Counted from the stretch's first letter, positions 8,523 through 17,185 are shown. The stretch: DNA of 59,159 nucleotides from Saccharothrix sp. (GCF_031180885.1 NZ_JAPSLK010000052.1:1-59159); one strand, 5' to 3'. The notes: generated by a model from the letters alone, not told the origin. Program-made: numbers and translations.

Positions 8523-8593
8523 GGTAGTGCCCTACCAGCGTGATCGTGGTCACTCGCGGAACATCCGGGGGCAGGTACCTGTTCGGACAGGTA
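8523..8593. promoter_or_regulatory. Divergent promoter region with two inverted repeats
   Basis: TACCTGT-TCGG-ACAGGTA (8576-8593) is a perfect 7-bp inverted repeat with a 4-bp centre, a size and symmetry typical of MarR operators. GGTAG-TGCC-CTACC (8523-8536) is a second perfect repeat touching the MarR start codon. The first lies 20 bp before the reductase ATG and the second would block the MarR promoter. Binding is inferred. Confidence 0.6.
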
Positions 8594-8613
8594 ACCAACT
8601 CCTGGAGGTTGTG

Positions 8614-9675
8614 ATGACCAGTCCGTTCGAGGCCCTGGACCTCGCCGGCACCCGCCTGGCCAACCGGATCGTGATGTCGCCGATGACGCGCAGCCGCGCC
8701 TACGGCACCGTCCCGACGCCCGCGATGGCCGAGTACTACGCGCAGCGCGCCTCCGCCGGGCTGATCATCACCGAGGGCATCCAGCCGTCCCCGGTCGGCC
8801 AGGGGTACGTCGACACGCCCGGCCTGCACAGCGAGGAGCAGGTGGCCGGGTGGCAGAGGGTCACCGACGCCGTCCACGCGGCGGGTGGCGTGATCTTCGC
8901 CCAGCTCATGCACACCGGCCGCATCGGCCACCCGGACCTGCTGCCCGGCGACCTGCACCCGGTCGGTGCCTCGCCCGTGCGCGCGGCCGGGAGCACGTTC
9001 ACCGGCACCGCGATGCTGGAGAACGTGGTGCCGCGCGAGCTGTCGCCGGCCGAGATCGAGGCCACGATCGCCGACTTCGCCCAGGCCGCCACCAACGCGG
9101 TGCGGGCCGGCTTCGACGGCATCGAGCTGCACGGTGCCAACGGGTACCTGATCCACCAGTTCCTCGCGCCGAACACCAACCAGCGGACCGACGAGTGGGG
9201 CGGGTCGGTGGAGAACCGGCTGCGCTTCCCGGTCGCCGTGGTGCGGGCGGTCGCGGAGGCCATCGGGGCGGAGCGGGTTGGGCTGCGGGTGTCGCCCGGC
9301 AACCGGTACAACGACATCAAGGAGACCGACCACCACGAGGTGTACCCGGCGCTGGTGGACGCCCTCGACCCGCTGGGCCTGGGCTACCTGCACATCTCCG
9401 AGTGGGACCGCGACCTGACCCTGGCCCTGCGCAAGCGCTTCAGCTCGACCCTGATCTTGAACCCGCGCAACCACGAGGGCGTGACGGAACCGTCCGACCT
9501 GGAGCTGATCGCCGACGGCACGGCGGACGCGATCGCGTTCGGCGCGATGTTCCTGGCCAACCCGGACCTGCCCGCCCGGATCGCGGCGAACGGGCCGTAC
9601 AACACGCCGGACCACACGACGTTCTTCGGCGGTGACGAGCGGGGTTACACCGACTACCCGCCCCTGGCAGCCTGA
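8614..9675 (+). CDS. NADH:flavin oxidoreductase, old yellow enzyme family
   Basis: A 353-residue FMN-dependent ene-reductase forming a TIM barrel. Family signatures are clear: NRIVMSPMTRSRA near the N-terminus, the substrate-binding HGANGYLIHQFL pair of residues (about 174-185), the TNQRTDEWGGSVENR block that follows, and a C-terminal FMN phosphate-binding region with AFGAMFLANPDLP. Such enzymes reduce activated C=C bonds and nitro compounds using NAD(P)H and often help detoxify electrophiles, consistent with control by the divergent MarR regulator. TGGAGG (about 8603-8608) precedes ATG 8614; upstream in-frame codons lack family similarity. A strong hairpin follows the stop. Confidence 0.93.
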   Translation: MTSPFEALDLAGTRLANRIVMSPMTRSRAYGTVPTPAMAEYYAQRASAGLIITEGIQPSPVGQGYVDTPGLHSEEQVAGWQRVTDAVHAAGGVIFAQLMHTGRIGHPDLLPGDLHPVGASPVRAAGSTFTGTAMLENVVPRELSPAEIEATIADFAQAATNAVRAGFDGIELHGANGYLIHQFLAPNTNQRTDEWGGSVENRLRFPVAVVRAVAEAIGAERVGLRVSPGNRYNDIKETDHHEVYPALVDALDPLGLGYLHISEWDRDLTLALRKRFSSTLILNPRNHEGVTEPSDLELIADGTADAIAFGAMFLANPDLPARIAANGPYNTPDHTTFFGGDERGYTDYPPLAA

Positions 9676-9680
9676 CGACC

Positions 9681-9722
9681 CACGAGACCGGCGCTTCCCC
9701 ACGGGGGAGCGCCGGTCTCGTG
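9681..9722 (+). terminator. Hairpin terminator after old yellow enzyme gene
   Basis: A 20-bp-class inverted repeat (left arm beginning CACGAGACCGGCGCT, right arm ending AGCGCCGGTCTCGTG) with a short ACG-centred loop and one mismatch starts 5 bp after the stop codon and is followed by TT. It is well placed as an intrinsic terminator. Confidence 0.85.
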
Positions 9723-9831
9723 TTATCTGGAAGCCCAATCGGGCAATCGGGCACTCGAAAACGGGCACGGATCCGGTCGCCGGTGTGGGTTCGGGCGGGC
9801 GGAGCGGGCAGGAACCGGGCATCGTTCGTGG

Positions 9832-9871
9832 CTGTGTGGCGCTGGCCACACAGTTGCGACGGTGTTACACC
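9832..9871 (+). promoter_or_regulatory. Inverted repeats upstream of DeoR-family gene
   Basis: CTGTGTGGC-GCTG-GCCACACAG (9832-9853) is a perfect 9-bp inverted repeat, followed by GGTGT-T-ACACC (9861-9871). They lie about 55-95 bp upstream of the DeoR start and could be its autoregulatory operators. Binding is inferred from position only. Confidence 0.5.
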
Positions 9872-9926
9872 TTTTGGGCACGCCCGAACGGGCAGCCGGG
9901 GTCCGAGTGGGCAGAGGAGGTGCGTG

Positions 9927-10688
9927 GTGCGGGCCGACGAACGCAAGCGGCGCATCCTCGCCCGGGCTCGGGCCGAGGGGCGGGTGGACGTCGCCGAGAT
10001 CGCGGCGGAGCTGGCCGTGGCCCAGGAGACCGTGCGGCGGGACCTGCGGCTGCTCGACGAGCATGGGCTGGTGCGCCGCACCCACGGCGGCGCGTTCCCG
10101 GTGGAGAGCGCGGGCTTCGAGACCGGGCTCAAGTTCCGGTCCGCCTCGATGGTGCCCGAGAAGCGCCGGATCGCGCGGGCCGCCGCCGACCGGCTCGGGG
10201 ACGCGGAGACGGTGTTCGTCGACGAGGGGTACACCCCGCAGCTCGTCGCCGAGGCGCTGCCCACCGGCAGGCCGCTGACCGTCATCACCGCGTCGCTGCC
10301 CACCGCCGCCGTGCTGTCGGAGGTGCCGTCGGTGACGGTGCTGCTGCTCGGCGGGCGCGTCCGGGGGAGGACGCTGGCCACCGTCGACCACTGGGCCACG
10401 CGGATGCTGTCCGAGATGGTGATCGACCTCGCCTACATCGGCGCGAACGGCATCTCCCGCGAGCACGGGCTGACCACGCCCGATCCCGCGGTCGGCGCGG
10501 TCAAGGCGCAGGCGCTGGCCGCCGCGCGCCGCAAGGTGTTCGTCGGTGTGCACACGAAGTTCGGGGTGGCGAGCTTCCACCGGTTCGCCGCCGTGCGGGA
10601 CCTGGAGGCGGTCGTCACCGACTCCGGCCTGCCCTCGGGGGAGGCCCACCGCTATTCGCTGCTCGGGCCCAAAGTCGTCCGGGCGTAG
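9927..10688 (+). CDS. DeoR-family transcriptional regulator
   Basis: A 253-residue regulator. The N-terminal DeoR helix-turn-helix is clear: RKRRILARARAEGRVDVAEI then ETVRRDLRLLDEHGLVRRTH (residues 6-50), followed by GGAFPVES. The C-terminal DeoR sensor domain has the sugar-phosphate-binding elements EKRRIARAAADRL, VFVDEGYTPQ and AYIGANGIS. It probably represses the polyol/sugar importer and dehydrogenase immediately downstream in response to a phosphorylated sugar. GTG 9927 is chosen over GTG 9924 because AGAGGAGG ends at 9920, giving 6-bp spacing. A hairpin separates it from the importer genes. Confidence 0.9.
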   Translation: MRADERKRRILARARAEGRVDVAEIAAELAVAQETVRRDLRLLDEHGLVRRTHGGAFPVESAGFETGLKFRSASMVPEKRRIARAAADRLGDAETVFVDEGYTPQLVAEALPTGRPLTVITASLPTAAVLSEVPSVTVLLLGGRVRGRTLATVDHWATRMLSEMVIDLAYIGANGISREHGLTTPDPAVGAVKAQALAAARRKVFVGVHTKFGVASFHRFAAVRDLEAVVTDSGLPSGEAHRYSLLGPKVVRA

Positions 10689-10710
10689 GCACACAACACC
10701 CCGTCCCCAC

Positions 10711-10745
10711 CGCCGAGGCCCCTTCAGGGAGGGGCCTGGTCGGCG
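10711..10745 (+). terminator. Hairpin between regulator and importer genes
   Basis: AGGCCCC (10716-10722) pairs with GGGGCCT (10731-10737), and the outer CGCCGA/TCGGCG arms extend the stem across a small bulge. It lies 23 bp after the DeoR stop and 24 bp before the importer start, so it may terminate or attenuate transcription. There is no U-tract. Confidence 0.55.
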
Positions 10746-10768
10746 CACGCGGCGAGAAAGGCAAGACG

Positions 10769-12112
10769 ATGAAGTCACTGCGATACGGCGGCCTGACCGC
10801 CGCGGTACTCCTCACGGCGACCGCGTGTGCGGGCGCGGGCGGCGGGGGTGGCGGCAGCGACAACTCCATCAACGTGCTCATGGTGAACAACCCCCAGATG
10901 CAGGACCTGGAGGAGTTGACCGCCGACCACTTCACCAAGGACACCGGCATCAAGGTCAACTTCACGGTGCTGCCGGAGAACGACGTCCGCGACAAGATCA
11001 GCCAGGACTTCTCCAGCCAGGCCGGCCAGTACGACGTGGCCACCATCAGCAACTACGAGACGCCGATCTACGCCAAGAACGGCTGGCTGACGCCGTTGGA
11101 CGACTACTTCGCCAAGGACTCCGGGTTCGACCAGGACGACATCCTCAAGCCGATCCGCGACTCGCTGACGGCCGCGGACGGCAAGGTGTACGCCGAGCCG
11201 TTCTACGGCGAGTCGTCGTTCTTGATGTACCGCAAGGACGTTCTGGACGCCAAGAACCTCAAGATGCCGGACAAGCCGACGTGGCAGCAGGTCGCGGACA
11301 TCGCGTCCCAAGTGGACGGTTCGTCGCCCGGGATGAAGGGCATCTGCCTGCGCGGCCAACCGGGCTGGGGCCAGTTGATGGCGCCGTTGACCACGGTGGT
11401 CAACACGTTCGGCGGCACGTGGTTCACCAAGGACTGGCAGGCGCAGGTCAACTCGCCGGAGTTCAAGGAAGCCACCAGGTTCTACGTCGACCTGGTCCGG
11501 TCGCACGGTGAGGCGGGCGCGGCGCAGGCCGGGTTCGCCGAGTGCCTGAACGACATGACCCAGGGCAAGGTCGCGATGTGGTACGACGCCACGGTCGCGG
11601 CGGGGTTGCTGGAAGCCGACGACTCTCCGGTCAAGGGCAAGCTCGGGTTCGCGCAGGCCCCGGTGGTCAAGACGGAGTCCTCGGCGTGGCTGTACACGTG
11701 GGCGTTCGGCGTCCAGAAGGCCAGCAAGAAGGCCGACAACGCCTGGAAGTTCATCTCCTGGGCCTCCGGCAAGGGTTACGAGGAACTGGTGGGAAAGACA
11801 CTGGGCTGGTCGCGCGTGCCGGACGGCAAGCGGTCCTCGACCTACCAGCGGCCGGAGTACCTGGCGGCGTCGGGGTCGTTCGCCAAGCAGGCGGAGGCGG
11901 CGATCGCGGGCGCGAAGCCGACCGACCCGGGTGTCCAGCCGCGGCCGGTGGCGGGCATCCAGTTCGTCGGCATCCCCGAGTTCACCGACCTGGGCACCCG
12001 GGTGTCGCAGAAGATCAGCGCCGCGATCGCCGGGGCGACCAGCGTGGACGCCGCGCTGGAGGAGAGCCAGGCGCTGGCCGAGACCGTGGCGAAGAAGTAC
12101 CGGGGGCAGTGA
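10769..12112 (+). CDS. ABC transporter substrate-binding lipoprotein, polyol type
   Basis: A 447-residue extracellular solute-binding protein. The signal peptide MKSLRYGGLTAAVLLTATAC ends in a lipobox Cys at residue 20, followed by a Gly/Ser-rich linker. Segments such as YDVATISNYETPIYAKNGWL, GKVYAEPFYGESSFLMYRKD and the CLNDMTQGKVAMWYDATVAA block resemble the sorbitol/mannitol-binding (SmoE-like) branch of family 1. With the permeases and zinc dehydrogenase that follow, it probably imports a hexitol. GAAAGG (about 10756-10760) precedes the ATG. Substrate assignment is inferred. Confidence 0.88.
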   Translation: MKSLRYGGLTAAVLLTATACAGAGGGGGGSDNSINVLMVNNPQMQDLEELTADHFTKDTGIKVNFTVLPENDVRDKISQDFSSQAGQYDVATISNYETPIYAKNGWLTPLDDYFAKDSGFDQDDILKPIRDSLTAADGKVYAEPFYGESSFLMYRKDVLDAKNLKMPDKPTWQQVADIASQVDGSSPGMKGICLRGQPGWGQLMAPLTTVVNTFGGTWFTKDWQAQVNSPEFKEATRFYVDLVRSHGEAGAAQAGFAECLNDMTQGKVAMWYDATVAAGLLEADDSPVKGKLGFAQAPVVKTESSAWLYTWAFGVQKASKKADNAWKFISWASGKGYEELVGKTLGWSRVPDGKRSSTYQRPEYLAASGSFAKQAEAAIAGAKPTDPGVQPRPVAGIQFVGIPEFTDLGTRVSQKISAAIAGATSVDAALEESQALAETVAKKYRGQ

Positions 12113-12149
12113 TGGTGAACCCCACCCCGATCGGGTCGCGGAGCACGTG

Positions 12150-13100
12150 GTGACCGCGGTGAAAGAGCCCGTGGTGGAGACGACGGGGCCCGTGCCGCCG
12201 GTGCGGTCGGGCCGCGTCGGGGCGGCGGCGCGCTGGGGCCGGCGCGCCCCGCTCCTCCCGGCTCTGCTGTTCACCATCGTCGTGACCCAGTTGCCGTTCG
12301 CGGCCACGCTGGTCATCTCGCTGATGCGGTGGAACTCGCTGGACCCGACCAACCGCGGGTTCGCCGGGCTCGACAACTACGTCGCGGTGTTCACCGACCC
12401 GGACCTGCGCAGCGCCATCTGGACCACGGTCGTGCTGACCGCGTCGGTGGTGCTGGTGAGCCTGCTGCTCGGGCTGGTGCTGGCCTTGTTGCTGGACCGG
12501 AAGTTCTTCGGGCGCGGGGTGGTGCGCACCATGCTCATCGCGCCGTTCCTGGTGGTGCCGGTCGCGGCGGCCCTGCTGTGGAAGCACGCCCTCTACAACC
12601 CCGACTACGGCCTGTTCAACGGGGTCCTGTCGTGGCTGTTCGGTGCGGACGCGCCGCAGCCGGAGTGGATCAGCGGGATGCCGCTGATCGCCGTGGAGGC
12701 CGCGCTGGTGTGGCAGTGGACGCCGTTCATGATGCTGATCCTGTTGGCGGGCCTGCAAAGCCGCCCGGCCGACGCGGTCGAGGCCGCGCGGATCGACGGG
12801 GCCACGCCGTGGCAGGTGTTCCGCTACCTGACCCTGCCGCACCTGCGCCAGTACCTGGAGTTGGGCGCGCTGCTCGGGTCGATCTACATCGTGCAGAACT
12901 TCGACGCCGTCTTCACGATCACCTCGGGTGGGCTGGGGACGGCGAACCTGCCGTACACGATCTACCAGACCTTCTACCAGGCCCACGACTACGGGCAGGC
13001 GTCCGCGGCGGGGGTGGTCGTGGTGGTCGGGTCGATCGTCATCGCCACGTTCGCGCTGCGGGTCGTGTCGTCGTTGCTGCGAGAGGAGGTGCGGGGGTGA
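12150..13100 (+). CDS. ABC transporter permease, polyol type, first subunit
   Basis: A 316-residue permease. A polar N-terminal tail of about 35 residues precedes six predicted membrane segments beginning LLPALLFTIVVTQLPFAATL. The EAA loop is DAVEAARIDGATPWQVFRYL (about residues 208-227), and ITSGGLGTANLPYTIYQTFY lies in the last third. It forms a heterodimeric channel with the next product. The start is uncertain: GTG 12150 is favoured because GGAG at 12140-12143 lies 6 bases upstream, while GTG 12147 and GTG 12159 are also in frame. It lies 37 bp after the binding-protein stop and overlaps the next gene by 4 bp. Confidence 0.88.
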   Translation: MTAVKEPVVETTGPVPPVRSGRVGAAARWGRRAPLLPALLFTIVVTQLPFAATLVISLMRWNSLDPTNRGFAGLDNYVAVFTDPDLRSAIWTTVVLTASVVLVSLLLGLVLALLLDRKFFGRGVVRTMLIAPFLVVPVAAALLWKHALYNPDYGLFNGVLSWLFGADAPQPEWISGMPLIAVEAALVWQWTPFMMLILLAGLQSRPADAVEAARIDGATPWQVFRYLTLPHLRQYLELGALLGSIYIVQNFDAVFTITSGGLGTANLPYTIYQTFYQAHDYGQASAAGVVVVVGSIVIATFALRVVSSLLREEVRG

Positions 13101-13897
13101 AGCGGATCTGGGGCGTGCTCGCCTGGTTCTCCGCGCTGGTGTTCTTCGCGCCGGTCGCGTGGATGGTGCTGACCTCGCTGCACAGCGAGCCCGACGCGGC
13201 CACCAACCCGCCGTCGGTCGCCGCGCCGCTGACGTTGGACGGGTACCGGGAGTTCTTCGGCTCCGGCCCGTGGCCTTCGTTGATCAACTCGCTGAGCGCG
13301 TCGGTCGGCTCGACGGTCCTGGTGCTGTTGTTGGCGATCCCGGCCGCGTACGCGTTGTCGATCAAGAAGGTCGACAAGTGGTCGGACGTGCTGTTCTTCT
13401 TCCTGTCCACCAAGATGCTGCCGGTCGTCGCCGGGCTGCTGCCGATCTACCTGGTGGCCCAGTACACCGGGCTGCTGGACAACATCTCGTTCCTGGTCGT
13501 GCTCTACACGTCGATGAACCTGCCGATCGCGGTGTGGCTGATGCGGTCGTTCCTGGCCGAGGTGCCGGTGGAGATCCTCGAAGCCGCCGCGTTGGACGGG
13601 GCCGGGCTGGTGACCACGTTGCGGCGGGTGGTCGCGCCGGTCGCCATGCCCGGGATCGCCGCCACCTCGCTGATCTGCTTCATCTTCAGCTGGAACGAGC
13701 TGCTGTTCGCCCGGGTGCTGACCGGGGTCGTGGCGGGCACCGCACCGGTCTACCTGACCGGGTTCGTCACCAGCCAGGGGTTGTTCCTGGCCAAGGTGTG
13801 CGCGGCGGCGGTGGTCGTGTCGCTGCCGGTGCTTCTCGCCGGGTTCGCCGCCCAGGACAAGCTGGTCCAGGGCCTGTCGTTGGGAGCCGTGAAGTGA
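13097..13897 (+). CDS. ABC transporter permease, polyol type, second subunit
   Basis: A 266-residue permease with six predicted membrane segments. The EAA loop EILEAAALDGAGLVTTLRRV occurs at about residues 157-176. GTG 13097 overlaps the preceding TGA and follows GAGAGGAGG (13081-13089). It completes the membrane part of the polyol-type importer. Its stop overlaps the GTG of the dehydrogenase gene by 4 bp, so all four genes are translationally coupled. As in the first sugar operon, no ATPase gene is present. Confidence 0.9.
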   Translation: MKRIWGVLAWFSALVFFAPVAWMVLTSLHSEPDAATNPPSVAAPLTLDGYREFFGSGPWPSLINSLSASVGSTVLVLLLAIPAAYALSIKKVDKWSDVLFFFLSTKMLPVVAGLLPIYLVAQYTGLLDNISFLVVLYTSMNLPIAVWLMRSFLAEVPVEILEAAALDGAGLVTTLRRVVAPVAMPGIAATSLICFIFSWNELLFARVLTGVVAGTAPVYLTGFVTSQGLFLAKVCAAAVVVSLPVLLAGFAAQDKLVQGLSLGAVK

Positions 13898-14880
13898 AAG
13901 CAGCCGTGATCAGCGCCGTCGGCGTGGTGGAGGTCGCCGAGGTGCCGGACCCGGCTCCCGGGCCGCGCGAGGTGGTCGTCGACGTCGCCGCGTGCGGGTT
14001 GTGCGGCACGGACCTGCACATCCTGCAAGGCGAGTTCGCGCCGACGTTGCCGGTGGTCCCGGGGCACGAGTTCGCCGGCGTGGTGTGCGAGGTCGGGTCG
14101 GCGGTGACCGAGCTGCGGGTGGGGGACCGGGTCGCGGTCGACCCGTCGCTGTACTGCCACGAGTGCCGTTATTGCCGGGCGGGGCGGAACAACCTGTGCG
14201 CCCGGTGGGCGGCGATCGGTGTCACCACGGGCGGGGGTGCGGCGGAGTACGCGGTGGCGCCGGTGGCGAACTGCGTGAAGCTGCCGGACCACGTGCGCGT
14301 CGAGGACGCGGCGTTGATCGAGCCGTTGTCGTGCGCGGTGCGGGGGTACGACGTGCTGCGGGCGCAGATGGCTTCGCGGGTGCTGATCTACGGGTCGGGC
14401 ACCATGGGGTTGATGATGTTGGAGCTGGCGAAGCTGACCGGGGCGGCGTCGGTCGAGGTGGTGGACCTGAACCCGGAACGGTTGGCCACGGCGGAGTTGT
14501 TGGGCTGCACGGGTGTTGCCTCGTCCGCGGCGGAGTTCGACCGTGAGGGCTGGGACGTGGTGATCGACGCGACCGGCAACGCGGCGGCGATCCAGGACGG
14601 GCTGGAGCGGGTGGGGAAGGGCGGGACGTTCCTCCAGTTCGGCGTGTCGGACTACGCGACCCGGGTGACCATCGACCCGTACCGGATCTACAACCAGGAG
14701 ATCACCATCACCGGGTCGATGGCCGTGCTGCACTCGTTCGAACGCGCGGCGGACCTGTTCGCGACCGGGGTGCTGGACCCGGAGATCTTCATCAGCCACC
14801 GCGAACCACTGGCCGACTACGGCGCCGCCCTGGCCCGGTTCCAGGCGGGCCAGGGGCGGAAGATCCAGGTGCTGCCTTAG
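13894..14880 (+). CDS. Zinc-dependent sorbitol/alcohol dehydrogenase family protein
   Basis: A 328-residue medium-chain dehydrogenase. Catalytic zinc ligands are seen as Cys37 (CGLCGTD) and His58-Glu59 (PGHEF). The structural zinc loop has Cys88, Cys91, Cys94 and Cys102. The Rossmann nucleotide-binding motif appears as IYGSGTMGLMM, followed by VVDLNPERL, whose Asp favours NAD(H). It probably oxidises the imported polyol to a ketose. The GTG start at 13894 overlaps the permease stop (GTGA). The protein is slightly short for the family (usually about 340). The stop codon region overlaps the convergent wall-protein gene by 4 bp. Confidence 0.92.
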   Translation: MKAAVISAVGVVEVAEVPDPAPGPREVVVDVAACGLCGTDLHILQGEFAPTLPVVPGHEFAGVVCEVGSAVTELRVGDRVAVDPSLYCHECRYCRAGRNNLCARWAAIGVTTGGGAAEYAVAPVANCVKLPDHVRVEDAALIEPLSCAVRGYDVLRAQMASRVLIYGSGTMGLMMLELAKLTGAASVEVVDLNPERLATAELLGCTGVASSAAEFDREGWDVVIDATGNAAAIQDGLERVGKGGTFLQFGVSDYATRVTIDPYRIYNQEITITGSMAVLHSFERAADLFATGVLDPEIFISHREPLADYGAALARFQAGQGRKIQVLP

Positions 14881-15548
14881 CGGTTCGCCTTGCGGCGCAA
14901 CAGGATGAGGACTGTGGTGCCGCCGGTGAGCAGGACCAGGCCCAGGACCAGGGGTGCGGTGACGTTTGCGCCGGTGTCGGGGAGGTCGGTGGACGCGTGG
15001 ATCACTGCCGGTTTCGGGCGGGTGGTGGGCCAGTCCAGCGTGAGGGCGGTGGTGGTGGTCGTCGTCGTGGTGGTGGTCGTTGTTGTAGTTGTAGTGGTGG
15101 TGGTTGTGGTTGTCGTTGGGGGGTTTGTTGTTTTGGGAGGTCGGGGTGGAGGGGTTGTGGTGGGGGGAGGAGGGGGTGGTGGAGGTGGTGGGGCGCAGAG
15201 GGGGGTGGTCAGGGTTTTGGTGAAGGACCAGCCTCTGGTCCAGTAGCGGTCGTCCCAGGCTTCTACGGTGACGGTGAAGGTGTGGGGTTCGGTGCCTGGT
15301 CGCTGGTAGGTGCGGCGGAAGTAGGTGCCGAAGGTGCGGCTGTCCAAGGTTGTTGTGTTGTCGGTGACGTGCAGGCGGTTGGGTCTCTCGTTGTTGTAGT
15401 AGCGGAGATCCACGGTGAGGACCGCCTGACCGTCGGCGCATGTGGCTTTGAGGGTCGGGATGTGCGCATAGGCGGGGGTGGGGGCGAGGACCGCGGTGAG
15501 CACGGCCGCGGTGACGCAGAGCGGGGCCCGGAGGGTCCGAGCGAGCAT
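14877..15548 (-). CDS. LPxTG-anchored secreted protein with poly-Thr linker
   Basis: A 223-residue exported protein. It has a signal peptide (MLARTLRAPLCVTAAVLTAV, cleavage near AYA-H), then a small beta-rich domain of about 95 residues with two Cys (ATCADG and TPLCAP). A Pro-rich stretch and an uninterrupted run of more than 20 Thr follow, then the sorting signal LPDTG, a hydrophobic helix and a positively charged RRKANR tail. A sortase should therefore attach it to peptidoglycan, with the Pro/Thr stretch spanning the wall and possibly glycosylated. ATG 15548 is chosen because AGGAG lies 5 bases upstream; the GTG two codons earlier abuts that AGGAG. The domain is unrecognised. Confidence 0.85.
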   Translation of the reverse strand: MLARTLRAPLCVTAAVLTAVLAPTPAYAHIPTLKATCADGQAVLTVDLRYYNNERPNRLHVTDNTTTLDSRTFGTYFRRTYQRPGTEPHTFTVTVEAWDDRYWTRGWSFTKTLTTPLCAPPPPPPPPPPTTTPPPRPPKTTNPPTTTTTTTTTTTTTTTTTTTTTTTALTLDWPTTRPKPAVIHASTDLPDTGANVTAPLVLGLVLLTGGTTVLILLRRKANR

Positions 15549-15796
15549 GGTCACTCCTGTTGGTACGGCGGGAAGCGCATACCCCTATACGGGCCGATGA
15601 CACCTCCTGTTCACGGACTGCGTTGCTCAATTCGGGTGACTTGCGGGCTTGTCAACCGCTGACCGATCGTGGTTTCAGCAGGTGGTCACTCTTGTTCGCG
15701 AGCCGGCGAAGTGGCTTTGCTCGTCGCCGATCAAGTGGTTCCGGTCCTGGTCGGAACCGCTCCGCCTCCGCCGCACCCCTCCCTGAAGGACCCTCC

Positions 15797-16682
15797 ATGA
15801 GCGTGTCCGCACAACCACGCCTGCGTGAACCCGACGACGACCTGTCGACCCTGAAAGTCGTGCCGACCCGCCACCCCTGGCGGTGGGTCGGCGTGGTGGT
15901 CGTCTTCGTGCTGCTGGCGCAGTTCGTCCACGGCCTGGCCACCAACCCCGGGTGGGACTGGCCGACGTTCGCCCAGTACTTCACCGCCCGGTCGATCCTG
16001 CGAGCGGTGCTGGTGACGCTGGAGCTGACCCTGTGCGGCACCGCGATCGGGTTCGCGCTGGGCGTCGTGCCGGCGCTGATGCGGTTGTCCCGCAGCAGGT
16101 TCCTGTCCGGGGTGTCGTGGGCCTACGTCTGGGCGTTCCGGTCGATCCCGTTGATCGTGCAGTTGTTGTTCTGGTTCAACATCTCCTACCTGTACGCGGA
16201 GCTGCACTTCGGGATCCCGTTCGGACCGGCGTTCTTCGGGGTCGACACCAAGGACCTGATCAGCCCGATGGGCGCGGCGGTGCTGGGGCTGGGGCTGCAC
16301 CAGGCGGCTTACGCGGCGGAGATCGTTCGGTCCGGGATCATCTCGGTCGACGACGGACAGTTGGATGCGGCGGCGGCGCTGGGGATACCCAAGTCCCGGC
16401 AGTTCCGGCGGATCGTGCTGCCGCAGGCCATGCGGTCGATCCTGCCGAACGCGGCCAACGAGGTCATCAGCCTGTTCAAGGGCACGTCGATCGTGTCGGT
16501 GGTGGCGATCGGGGAGCTGTTCTACGACGAAGAAGGGGAGCGGCTTGGGCGAGCCGGTGGCCGAGGCGCTGAACCACCTGATCGCCAGTGGGAAGTACGG
16601 CGAGGTGCTGGAGCGGTGGGGGTTGACGAACGAGGCCGTGCCGGTGTCGGAGATCAACCCGCCGGGGTTGCCGAAGAGCTGA
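15797..16682 (+). pseudogene. Deletion fusion of an amino-acid ABC permease and its binding protein
   Basis: Residues 1-243 are the N-terminal and central part of a His/Glu/Gln-type ABC permease (ALMRLSRSRFLSG, FRSIPLIVQLLFWFN, the EAA-like loop LDAAAALGIPKSRQFRRIVL, and FKGTSIVSVVAIGELFY). At about 16525-16535 permease similarity stops, although the frame stays open to 16693. From 16530 a second frame encodes KKGSGLGEPVAEALNHLI...YGEVLERWGL..., the usual C-terminus of a family-3 solute-binding protein, ending at 16682. An internal deletion therefore removed the permease C-terminus, any genes between, and most of the binding protein. A functional transporter is unlikely. Confidence 0.8.
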
Positions 16683-16810
16683 GCACCGGCTGAACCGGCC
16701 TGTGCACGGTCGGCGGGACCGCGACCAGCGGTCGAACGCTTTTTGCCGCGCAGCGGCTGCTTTTCGCCGCGCTCCGCGCGGCGGGCTGCTCCCAGCCACT
16801 GCGGGGCTTC

Positions 16811-16955
16811 GGTTCCCCCACCGTATGGCCTGCCCGAAGGGCTACCACAGATTCCCCGGGTGCAGCCAAAAAGTTTTGCGAGGAACGAGCAAAAGTTTTC
16901 AGCGGCACCCGGGGAATCTGTGGTTGGCTTTGCCAGGCCATGCGGTGGGGGAACC
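16811..16955 (+). repeat. Large hairpin element, copy 1
   Basis: A 145-bp imperfect palindrome. The outer arms are GGTTCCCCCACCG (16811-16823) and CGGTGGGGGAACC (16943-16955); inner arms carry ACCACAGATTCCCCGGGTGC and its near complement. The A/T-rich apex contains GAGGAACGAGCAAAA. The 96-bp core (16839-16934) recurs in inverted orientation at 17242-17337, about 85% identical by eye. No coding frame or transposase is present. It could be a non-autonomous mobile element or a structured RNA/DNA element. Confidence 0.8.
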
Positions 16956-16978
16956 GACGCCCTTCCCTCCCCCATCGG

Positions 16979-17185
16979 TGGTCTGCCCGCCGGCGAGGCG
17001 CTTCTGATCTTGAGAGCGCGCAGCGCGTTCGAGCTTGAGGGCGCGTCAGCGCTGTTCAAGAGCGCGAAGCGCGTTCATCCTCCAGCAGCGCGGAGCGCGT
17101 TGCGTCTACACGCGCGAAGCGTGGATTTGAGAGCGTAAGCGCGGCTCTAAAGATTAAAGAGCCTCGCCGGCGGGCGAGCCGCCAA
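16979..17185. repeat. Spacer between the two hairpin elements, itself semi-palindromic
   Basis: The spacer begins with CCCGCCGGCGAGGC (about 16987-17000) followed by a CTTGAGAG-like sequence, and ends with the mirror image, AAAGAGCCTCGCCGGCGGGC (about 17155-17175). Between them are about six short repeats of a GCGCGAAGCGCG type. Together with the flanking hairpins it makes a roughly 570-bp inverted arrangement. No gene is evident. Confidence 0.6.

Noticed and set aside
16811..16955. tRNA or group II intron in the hairpin region
   Set aside because: No cloverleaf, anticodon arm or intron domain V motif could be drawn; the structure is a single long hairpin.
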